This document shows, one piece after another, positions 1 to 6,124 of a DNA stretch of 10,871 nt (the first letter of the stretch is position 1; the number at the start of each line of letters is the position of its first letter). The stretch is from NCBI GenBank assembly GCA_027064405.1, contig JAMOPP010000108.1, positions 1 to 10,871 of the forward strand, written 5' to 3'. The notes beneath the pieces were generated by a model, which made no database searches, was not told the DNA's origin, and saw only the letters and a list, made by a program, of their open reading frames with translations. The stretch comes from Desulfurellales bacterium. Lineage in GTDB: Bacteria; Campylobacterota_A; Desulfurellia; Desulfurellales; Hippeaceae. The translations under genes and the position numbers were made by a program.

Positions 1-106
1 GTCTTTTTGTAATAGCAGCTGTCAAAGTGGTTTTTCCGTGGTCTACATGACCTATTGTGCCAATATTGATATGTGGTTTTGAACGAACATATTTTTCTTT
101 TGCCAT
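1..106 (-). CDS. tuf: Elongation factor Tu (EF-Tu), N-terminal fragment cut by the window edge
   Basis: EF-Tu is the cytoplasmic GTPase that delivers aminoacyl-tRNA to the ribosomal A site. Only the first 35 codons are visible; the gene continues beyond position 1. The translated start (MAKEKYVRSKPHINIGTIGH) is typical of bacterial EF-Tu and runs straight into the GTP-binding P-loop GHVDHGKT at residues 19-26, so the identification is firm despite the short fragment. The ATG at 104-106 follows a strong Shine-Dalgarno. The gene lies 24 nt downstream of tRNA-Thr(GGU), with no promoter seen in that gap, so it is probably transcribed from the promoter upstream of the four tRNA genes, as E. coli tufB is. 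Whether a second tuf copy exists elsewhere cannot be seen here. Confidence 0.97.
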   Translation of the reverse strand, partial: MAKEKYVRSKPHINIGTIGHVDHGKTTLTAAITKR

Positions 107-110
107 AAAA

Positions 111-118
111 GCCTCCTT
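111..118 (-). promoter_or_regulatory. Shine-Dalgarno of tuf
   Basis: On the minus strand AAGGAGGC lies 4 nt before the tuf ATG. It is a near-perfect anti-16S match, in keeping with a very highly expressed protein, and it fixes the tuf start. Confidence 0.85.
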
Positions 119-130
119 AAGTATCTTAAA

Positions 131-205
<75 letters not shown>

Positions 206-221
206 CAGCCTAAAATAAAAA

Positions 222-298
<77 letters not shown>

Positions 299-314
299 TC
301 TTGCAATAAATAAA

Positions 315-400
315 TGGTGGAGAGGGGAGGACTCGAACCTCCGAAGGCGACAGCCGTCAGATTTACAGTCTGATCCCTTTGACCACTCGGGAACCTCTCC
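315..400 (-). tRNA. tyrU: tRNA-Tyr (anticodon GUA)
   Basis: An 86-nt class II tRNA. The acceptor GGAGAGG pairs with CCTCTCC, and the anticodon stem TCAGA with TCTGA around loop CTGTAAA (anticodon GTA). A 14-nt variable region can form a short GGC/GCC stem, and the T stem GGAGG pairs with CCTCC around TTCGAGT. The discriminator is A73 and CCA is encoded. The long variable arm together with GUA is the bacterial tRNA-Tyr pattern. It corresponds to tyrU of the E. coli tufB operon. Confidence 0.96.
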
Positions 401-402
401 GA

Positions 403-478
403 TGGAGCTGGCGAAGGGACTTGAACCCCCAACCTGCTGATTACAAGTCAGCTGCTCTACCAGTTGAGCTACACCAGC
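403..478 (-). tRNA. thrU: tRNA-Thr (anticodon UGU)
   Basis: A 76-nt cloverleaf: acceptor GCTGGTG with CGCCAGC (one G-U pair), D stem GCTC with GAGC, anticodon stem GCTGA with TCAGC around loop CTTGTAA, and T stem GGGGG with CCCTT (two G-U pairs) around TTCAAGT. The anticodon TGT (UGU) reads ACA and ACG. The discriminator is U73 and CCA is encoded. It is the first gene after the consensus promoter, in the position of E. coli thrU, and only 2 nt separate its CCA end from tRNA-Tyr. Confidence 0.96.
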
Positions 479-496
479 TTAATTAAGCGAAAACGG

Positions 497-524
497 ATTA
501 TATATGAAAAACCGAATATGTCAA
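497..524 (-). promoter_or_regulatory. Perfect-consensus sigma-70 promoter of the tRNA-tuf operon
   Basis: On the minus strand the -35 box TTGACA (519-524) and the -10 box TATAAT (497-502) both match the consensus exactly and are 16 nt apart. Transcription should begin around 488-491, leaving a leader of only about 10-13 nt before tRNA-Thr(UGU). It is the only intergenic space in the window able to hold such a promoter, and its strength suits stable RNA and EF-Tu. The bases after the -10 box (CCGTTTT) are not the GC-rich discriminator typical of stringently controlled promoters, so no claim is made about ppGpp control. Confidence 0.88.
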
Positions 525-541
525 CAAAAAAATCATTTTTC
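525..541 (-). promoter_or_regulatory. Possible UP element upstream of the tRNA-tuf promoter
   Basis: Just upstream of the -35 box, the minus strand reads as an A-tract followed by a T-tract (AAAAATGATTTTTTTG). This resembles the A/T-rich alpha-CTD binding sites found upstream of rRNA and tRNA promoters. It overlaps the last codons and stop of kdtA. In so AT-rich a genome such tracts also occur by chance, so this is tentative. Confidence 0.4.
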
Positions 542-1750
542 GGACATTTTGCTTCTTATATTGCTTATATTACACTCAACAATATCCGTCAATTTACTAA
601 AATAACAACTTGCGTCAATCTCTACGGGATTCTCACAATAAGCTTCAATCTTATCTGCCACATCGTCTGCGCTTAAGCATTGTTGCAAAAGATTAACCCT
701 TTTAAGCTCATCTGTTTCTTTCGCAAAACTCTCCATATATTGCCCGCAAATTACAAATTTATTATACGAAACGGGTTCTATAGGATTATGACCCTTCAGA
801 CCAGAGTGCATACTACCGCACACAACAACAACATCGCTCAATTTATAAGCATCCTCAAGCTCACCCATACTATCAAGTATTAGAATATTTTCGCTTTCTT
901 TACTCAGTTCACTCCTTTTTGAATATTCTAAATGCTCTTTTTTGAAATATGTCTCTATTAAAGGAACCTCTTCTATGTGTCTTGGCGCAACTATGCAATA
1001 AAATTTACTACTAATTCTCTTTAGAATTGAGTTCAATTCTTGGATTTCCTCTTTATGTACACTGCCAAAAACAACAATTTTTCTATCCGTGTGAATATTT
1101 AATTTTTTTCTTATGTTTAACCTTTCCCCTATGCTTATATTTTTTAAGGTTTTAAACTTCTTTATATTATCGCACACCACAACCCTGTTGCTAAAAAATT
1201 TAAACCTCAGCGCATCTTCCTCCGATTTAGCTATTACAACATCAAATTTTCGGATAACGCTTCTAAATAAAAAAGCAAATCTTTTATACATTTTAAAACT
1301 TCTTTTAGACATTCTTCCATTCAAAAGAACAAGTTTTGAGCCTCTTTTATGCAGAAAGGTTATGTAAGAGGGCCAAATTTCCGTCTCGAAAAAAAAGGAT
1401 ATCTTAGGAGGCTGTGCAAAAATTCTTTTATATAAAAAATATAAATCCACAGGCATAATAAAAACTTGCTGATTGCGAAGAAGCTTATAACCTGTATCTG
1501 TAAAAACACTGAAAACAGCTTTTTTGTAAAATTCATCTTTAAACAGTTCCACAATATTCAAGATTGCTTTCATTTCACCGAAACTCGCAGCATGGAAGAG
1601 CATATATTCGTTATCCTTAACGGTCATAGACGGCAAAAACCTATCTTTAATTTTATATCTTAGTCTCTTATTGAATAAAGATTTAAAAAATAAAAAGGGT
1701 GATGCAAAAATCAATGCTGTAAAGATTACAATATTATAAAGAACTATCAT
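533..1750 (-). CDS. waaA: 3-deoxy-D-manno-octulosonic acid (Kdo) transferase
   Basis: WaaA (KdtA) transfers Kdo from CMP-Kdo onto lipid IV-A at the cytoplasmic face of the inner membrane. The 405-residue protein has an N-terminal hydrophobic anchor (about residues 1-22). The donor-independent motif HAASFGE (53-59) holds the catalytic Glu59, equivalent to Glu60 of E. coli. Further motifs are ETEIWP (122-127), NGRMSKRS (144-151), GSVH (229-232), APRH (255-258), DSMGEL (293-298) and the CMP-Kdo-binding GLKGHNPIEP (317-326). The usual GNLKFD segment is degenerate here (DNIKKF, 194-199). The ATG overlaps the end of msbA by 17 nt without a clear Shine-Dalgarno, which suggests translational coupling. 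Sequence does not tell whether it adds one or two Kdo residues. It is the last gene of the lipid A train, ending 8 nt before the -35 box of the tRNA operon. Confidence 0.95.
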   Translation of the reverse strand: MIVLYNIVIFTALIFASPFLFFKSLFNKRLRYKIKDRFLPSMTVKDNEYMLFHAASFGEMKAILNIVELFKDEFYKKAVFSVFTDTGYKLLRNQQVFIMPVDLYFLYKRIFAQPPKISFFFETEIWPSYITFLHKRGSKLVLLNGRMSKRSFKMYKRFAFLFRSVIRKFDVVIAKSEEDALRFKFFSNRVVVCDNIKKFKTLKNISIGERLNIRKKLNIHTDRKIVVFGSVHKEEIQELNSILKRISSKFYCIVAPRHIEEVPLIETYFKKEHLEYSKRSELSKESENILILDSMGELEDAYKLSDVVVVCGSMHSGLKGHNPIEPVSYNKFVICGQYMESFAKETDELKRVNLLQQCLSADDVADKIEAYCENPVEIDASCYFSKLTDIVECNISNIRSKMSEK

Positions 1751-3473
1751 TGCTTAACTGTATTTTACACAACTTTTTGTAATATTCACATTTATCAAAA
1801 AGTTCATTGTGATTTCCCTCTGCAAGTATATGTCCGTTTTTCACAACCACTATATGATTTGTTGATATAATCGTAGAAAGTCTATGAGCAACAACAAAAA
1901 CAGTCCTTCCACCCATAAGATTGAGCAATGCCTTCTGAACTATCTGCTCGGATTCCGAATCCAAAGCACTTGTTGCTTCATCCAATATTAGAATGTCAGG
2001 ATTCTTAACTATAGCCCTTGCTATTGCTATACGCTGTTTTTCGCCTCCTGAAAGTATAACGCCCTGCTCCTGCAAATCGGTATCATAACCATTTTTTAAT
2101 TTCATTATAAAATCATGCGCATATGCGGATTTTGCGGCACTGATTATCTCTTCATCACTTAAATCGGACTTTCCGTACGCTATATTCTCCCTTATACTTC
2201 TATTAAACATAAGTACTCTTTGAGAAACTATAGCTATTTTCCTTCTTAATGACTTAAGTTCAAAATCTCTCACATCCGTACCGTCTATAGTTATTTTACC
2301 TTTATCGACATCATAAAACCGTGGTATTAAATCTAAAATGGTAGATTTGCCACCTCCGCTTTCTCCAACAAACGCTATTGAGTTTTTGGCTTTTACCTCA
2401 AAACTTATATCATTTAATGCATACTCATCCTTATTTTCATATTTAAAGTAGACATGCTCAAATTTTATACTCTCTTTCACGCCCTTAAATTCTAAATTTT
2501 TGTTACTCACAATATCCGGTTTTTTATCTAAAATCTCAAAAATCCTCTCCACGGATGAAACGGATACATTTATCTCATTACTTGCCTTGGCAACTGTTTT
2601 AAACGGTTTATAGAGCATAAATAAAGCTGTAATAAATGAAAAAAATCCTCCTACGGTAATCTCTCCCTTGAAAACCAAAAAACCGCCGAACCATATCAAA
2701 AAAGCTATACCGAGAGAGCCTATGAACTCCATTAAAGGGCTTGTTAACTCGTTTATTTTAATACCGCTTAAATTTATATTTAAAAATTCATCACATTCTC
2801 TTTGAAAACTTAAAGATTCAAACTTTTCATTTCCGAACGCCTTTATGAGCTTAATATTTACCATAGCTTCCTGAATCAGCGTAGTAATGCCTGCAATTGA
2901 AACCTGTCTTTTTCTTCCCAAATTTTTCATTTTTTTACTGAAAATTATAATGGGATAGACGGCAATAGGAAACACAACGGTTGCAATTAATGCAAGTTTA
3001 AAATTATTGGCATAGATAACAACAAGCAGACCTATAATTGTAAAAAACTCTCTAATCGCATTTGGAACAATATTTGCAATACTGTTTTGCACTACACTAC
3101 TGTCATTTAACAGTCTTGATAAGAGCTCCCCTGTGTGATACTTATCATAAAATTTCATAGGAAGATAAAGCATATGGTCAAAAAGCTGATTTCTTATATT
3201 AAAAAGTATCTTCTCCGATACATAGTGCGTCTGATATCCCTGCAAATATGTAAAGAATCCTTTAAAAAAATATGCTCCTATAATGGCAAACGGAAGCAGA
3301 ATAAGCATATGTTTATCTTTGGAAATAAACACATCGTCAAGCACCGGCTTAATAAGATAGGCGAGCAGTGCGGATAAGCCACCAACTATAAGCATTGATA
3401 CAAAAGAGAGCAGAAGCCGTCCCAAATATGGTCTCAAATATTCAAAAAGCCTTTTTATAACCTTTTTATTCAT
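1734..3473 (-). CDS. msbA: Lipid A export ABC transporter MsbA (fused permease and ATPase)
   Basis: MsbA is a homodimeric ABC exporter that flips core-lipid A across the inner membrane. At 579 residues it has the family's usual size. Six hydrophobic segments fall at about 18-42, 55-75, 138-158, 160-178, 248-270 and 274-292. The ATPase domain follows, with Walker A GESGGGKST (370-378), Q-loop Gln418, signature LSGGE (474-478), Walker B ILILDE (494-499) and switch His530. The signature ends in Glu instead of the commoner Gln, a variant known in active ABC proteins. The start ATG overlaps the lpxK stop in an ATGA arrangement. Lying between lpxK and the Kdo transferase gene supports the lipid A role over a general drug exporter; in E. 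coli msbA and lpxK are also adjacent. Confidence 0.93.
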   Translation of the reverse strand: MNKKVIKRLFEYLRPYLGRLLLSFVSMLIVGGLSALLAYLIKPVLDDVFISKDKHMLILLPFAIIGAYFFKGFFTYLQGYQTHYVSEKILFNIRNQLFDHMLYLPMKFYDKYHTGELLSRLLNDSSVVQNSIANIVPNAIREFFTIIGLLVVIYANNFKLALIATVVFPIAVYPIIIFSKKMKNLGRKRQVSIAGITTLIQEAMVNIKLIKAFGNEKFESLSFQRECDEFLNINLSGIKINELTSPLMEFIGSLGIAFLIWFGGFLVFKGEITVGGFFSFITALFMLYKPFKTVAKASNEINVSVSSVERIFEILDKKPDIVSNKNLEFKGVKESIKFEHVYFKYENKDEYALNDISFEVKAKNSIAFVGESGGGKSTILDLIPRFYDVDKGKITIDGTDVRDFELKSLRRKIAIVSQRVLMFNRSIRENIAYGKSDLSDEEIISAAKSAYAHDFIMKLKNGYDTDLQEQGVILSGGEKQRIAIARAIVKNPDILILDEATSALDSESEQIVQKALLNLMGGRTVFVVAHRLSTIISTNHIVVVKNGHILAEGNHNELFDKCEYYKKLCKIQLSNDSSL

Positions 3474-4450
3474 AACTTACCTACAATTTTTTTTATTATA
3501 TCATTAAACTTTTCTATCTTAAAATCTATGTCAAGATAACATACAGATGAATCTTCTATTTTTACAAAATCCTTATATGTTGTAAGCATAATATCTGCAG
3601 AGCTCTCGGAAGCCCTTTTCTCGACATATTCAATATCTTTTTTGTCATATATATGATGGTCATCATAAAATTTATAGCCTGTTATTTTAATTCCCAAATT
3701 CTCAACACTTTTTACAAAGCCCTCCGGTTTTCCTATACCACAAAACAAAAAAGCACTTTTAACATTTTGAACTTTACCATTTTTATTAAAAATTCCCAAT
3801 GATTTAATTTTGGCTTCATAACAGCCGTTCTTTTTTTCTTCCGTATTGTACTTATCAACACATACCGTAATATCGCATCTATTAAGCGACGACTTAGAAT
3901 CCCTCAGCATTCCTGCCGGCAGATAAAATCCATCTTCGTAGGGATCTCTTTTATCTACAACACAGATGTCCAAATCCTTTTTTATATCTCTTTTATGCAA
4001 ACCATCGTCAAGTATCACATAGTCCATTTTTAAGCCTATAGCAAGCTCTATGGCAGCCAATCTATTTTTTGAGCTTATAACACTACACAAGGTCTTTTTT
4101 GCAATCATATAGGATTCATCATTAACATAGGGTGGCTTTTTGAAAATTGCATTATCTATGGAAACCACATTTACCCTTTTATCCTTTAACGGATAATTTC
4201 CGCAAATAACACAGACCCTTCCATAACCCTTTAAAGCCTTGGCAAGTTCTATAACAACGGGTGTTTTTCCGACGCCTCCTACTGCTATATTTCCAACACT
4301 TATTATTTTTATGTTATCATATTTTTTTGACTTTAAAATGCCTTTATCATAAAGAGAATTTTTTACATATAATCCAAAAGCGTAGGGTAAAGATGCAGGA
4401 AAAAGCAGATACCTAAACCTCTTTTGAAGTTTTTTTATATCAATATCCAT
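3470..4450 (-). CDS. lpxK: Tetraacyldisaccharide 4'-kinase LpxK
   Basis: LpxK phosphorylates the 4' position of the lipid A disaccharide to give lipid IV-A, acting at the inner membrane. With the start chosen here it has 326 residues: a hydrophobic N-terminal helix (about 11-34), an LpxK-type P-loop GNIAVGGVGKTP (53-64), a DE pair in the expected acidic motif (111-112), DDGLHKRD (148-155), FCGIGKPEGF and a DDHHIY motif. The usual SRGYG stretch after the P-loop helix is degenerate (about residues 82-88). The frame is open further upstream to a TTG at 4505-4507, but that start has no Shine-Dalgarno, would add a 19-residue lysine-rich extension and would give a 68-nt overlap. The ATG at 4448-4450 overlaps the upstream gene by 11 nt, has GGAA and GGAAG about 9-17 nt before it, and matches the family's normal N-terminus. 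Confidence 0.93.
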   Translation of the reverse strand: MDIDIKKLQKRFRYLLFPASLPYAFGLYVKNSLYDKGILKSKKYDNIKIISVGNIAVGGVGKTPVVIELAKALKGYGRVCVICGNYPLKDKRVNVVSIDNAIFKKPPYVNDESYMIAKKTLCSVISSKNRLAAIELAIGLKMDYVILDDGLHKRDIKKDLDICVVDKRDPYEDGFYLPAGMLRDSKSSLNRCDITVCVDKYNTEEKKNGCYEAKIKSLGIFNKNGKVQNVKSAFLFCGIGKPEGFVKSVENLGIKITGYKFYDDHHIYDKKDIEYVEKRASESSADIMLTTYKDFVKIEDSSVCYLDIDFKIEKFNDIIKKIVGKL

Positions 4451-5027
4451 TAAGTCTATCTTCCAATTCCTTTCTTTTTTCTTGAAATTCTTTTTTGCTT
4501 TTGACAAAAACAGGCTCTAAAAACAGATATCTTGAAACGGAGAAGGGCTTTGGTATGGCAAATCTATCCCAGCTGTGCAGTCTCCACATACTCGATGATT
4601 CATAAAATATGGGCACTATCGGATACTTTGTTAAATATGCAAGTTCCAAGACACCGTCTTTAACCTTTCTTCTTGGTCCTTTTGGTCCATCAGGGGTAAT
4701 TCCTATATCGATTTTGTCGTTTTTTATATTTTTCAGCATTGATAAAAAAGCTTTTTTGGGCTCTCTGTTGCTTGAACCCTCTATTGTGCCCAACTTAAAA
4801 TACTTTATTACGCCACTTGCAAGTTTACCGTCATTATGCGTGCTGATTAAAATTTTAACCTTCCTATTTTTAAAGTTATACGAAAATGGCAAAAAAAGTA
4901 TACTTTCATGCCAAAATGCGTATATAACGGGTTTTTCATAGTTATCCAAGTTAAACCTTTTTTCACTTTTAATGCGACAAAAAATACGATATATCCTTAA
5001 AATTAAATAAAAAAGAAGGGACTTCAT
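4440..5027 (-). CDS. DUF374-family lysophospholipid-acyltransferase-like protein, probable lipid A late acyltransferase (LpxJ-like)
   Basis: This 195-residue protein has the DUF374 motif set: AFWHES (about 37-42), STHNDGKLAS, GSSNREP, and TPDGPKGPRRKVKDG followed by LAYLTKYPIVPI. A short hydrophobic N-terminus (about 1-16) would place it at the inner membrane. DUF374 proteins are distant relatives of glycerophosphate acyltransferases and lack strong resemblance to LpxL/LpxM. LpxJ, the secondary lipid A acyltransferase of Helicobacter and Campylobacter, belongs to this family according to published work as I recall it. Its start overlaps the lpxB stop by ATGA, and it lies immediately before lpxK. 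From this context I infer that it adds a secondary acyl chain to the lipid A precursor. Family assignment is firm; substrate and acylation site are inferred. Confidence 0.85.
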   Translation of the reverse strand: MKSLLFYLILRIYRIFCRIKSEKRFNLDNYEKPVIYAFWHESILFLPFSYNFKNRKVKILISTHNDGKLASGVIKYFKLGTIEGSSNREPKKAFLSMLKNIKNDKIDIGITPDGPKGPRRKVKDGVLELAYLTKYPIVPIFYESSSMWRLHSWDRFAIPKPFSVSRYLFLEPVFVKSKKEFQEKRKELEDRLNGY

Positions 5028-6124
5028 ACTATAGAATATACTTTTTTGACTATTTTTTCAGTTACAGGATATTCACCAAGTATATTGATCATTCCGAAAA
5101 GTTCGTTGTGCATTTTATTATACAAATCAGGATTAGTATGTATTTTAAAAAATTCATCGGCTATATTTTCCGCCGTTGCATCATCCTCTATAAATTCCTT
5201 TACAACCATTTTGCCATATATAAGATTGGGTAAGGATATATAGTTAACACCGTTTATTATAAGTTTCCCAATTATATAACTAATTTTTGAGAGTTTATAT
5301 ACAACAACCATAGGCAATCCGAAAAGAGCAGCTTCAAGTGTTGTGGTACCGCTCTTTAATATACCAAAATAAGCCTTATCCATAAGTGCATAGGCATCAT
5401 TTTCAACCTCGATAAATTCAAAGCCTTGAAGCATTTTATTGGCATATTCTTTATCAAAATCTTTCGGTAAAACCCAGACAAACCTAAAATAACCATACCT
5501 ATCTTTTATAATTTTTGCTGCCTCAAACATAGTTTTACAGTTATAATCTATTTCACTTTTCCTCGAACCCGGCATAATAAGTATAATATTCTCTTTTTTG
5601 TGAATTCCAATTTTATCGTGAAGCAAATCCACAATAGGATGACCCATATACGCTATTTTATTTTTATCCACACCGTTTAAACTAAAAAAAGTTTTTTCAA
5701 AGGGCAGTATCGGAACAACAAGTGTGCTGTATAAAAATAGGTTCTTGACTCTATATTTTCTCCATGCCCAGACTTGAGGACTTATATAGTACACAACCTT
5801 TTTACCCAATTTGTAAGCAAACTTTGCAATACGCATATTAAACTCGGGAAAGTCTATCAAAATAACCACATCTATGTCATTTTTACCGATGAACGATTTT
5901 ATTTTTCTTAAAAGACCAAAAGCTTTACCTGCCACCAGAAAGGCTTCCTTCAAACCTATTATGGATATCGACCTATAATCTGCTATTTTTTGAGTTTTTG
6001 ATTCTAAAATATCAGATGACACGCTAAAAAAATTTATATTTTTATCTAACTTCTTAAATTCATCGATTAGAATAGATGCATAGTTTTCTGCAGATTTTTC
6101 CCCCGTAACAATTAGAGCATTCAT
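5024..6124 (-). CDS. lpxB: Lipid-A-disaccharide synthase LpxB
   Basis: LpxB is a GT-B, family GT19, peripheral membrane glycosyltransferase that joins UDP-2,3-diacylglucosamine and lipid X into the lipid A disaccharide. At 366 residues it is close to the usual length. Motifs are GEKSAENYA (8-16), SIIGLKEAF (54-62), IDFPEFN (90-96), YYISPQVWAWR (112-122), PFE (141-143), GHPIVD (161-166), PGSRKSE (185-191) and, in the C-terminal nucleotide-binding half, SGTTTLEA (258-265), PMVVVYK (271-277), then SLPNLIYG. Two common Asp positions are Glu here: SGD is SAE (11-13), and PDFN is PEFN. The ATG overlaps the lpxA stop by ATGA. No lpxI or lpxH, which would make its acceptor substrate, lies next to it. 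Confidence 0.95.
   Translation of the reverse strand: MNALIVTGEKSAENYASILIDEFKKLDKNINFFSVSSDILESKTQKIADYRSISIIGLKEAFLVAGKAFGLLRKIKSFIGKNDIDVVILIDFPEFNMRIAKFAYKLGKKVVYYISPQVWAWRKYRVKNLFLYSTLVVPILPFEKTFFSLNGVDKNKIAYMGHPIVDLLHDKIGIHKKENIILIMPGSRKSEIDYNCKTMFEAAKIIKDRYGYFRFVWVLPKDFDKEYANKMLQGFEFIEVENDAYALMDKAYFGILKSGTTTLEAALFGLPMVVVYKLSKISYIIGKLIINGVNYISLPNLIYGKMVVKEFIEDDATAENIADEFFKIHTNPDLYNKMHNELFGMINILGEYPVTEKIVKKVYSIV

Noticed and set aside
524..545. A/T-tract hairpin after kdtA as a rho-independent terminator
   Set aside because: The possible stem is almost only A-T pairs with a 2-3 nt loop, and the T-run is followed at once by the -35 box. It looks more like an UP element than a terminator.
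464..676. A plus-strand open frame starting in tRNA-Thr and entering the kdtA 3' end
   Set aside because: It covers the complement of a tRNA, a consensus promoter and the end of kdtA; coding use is not credible.
1734..3473. MsbA considered as a multidrug ABC exporter
   Set aside because: The domain layout alone cannot exclude it, but coupling to lpxK and kdtA makes lipid A export much more likely.
4609..4941. A 110-codon open frame on the plus strand
   Set aside because: It lies wholly antisense within the DUF374 acyltransferase gene, has no recognisable domain or Shine-Dalgarno, and reads as low-complexity hydrophobic sequence expected from the complement of a Lys-rich gene.
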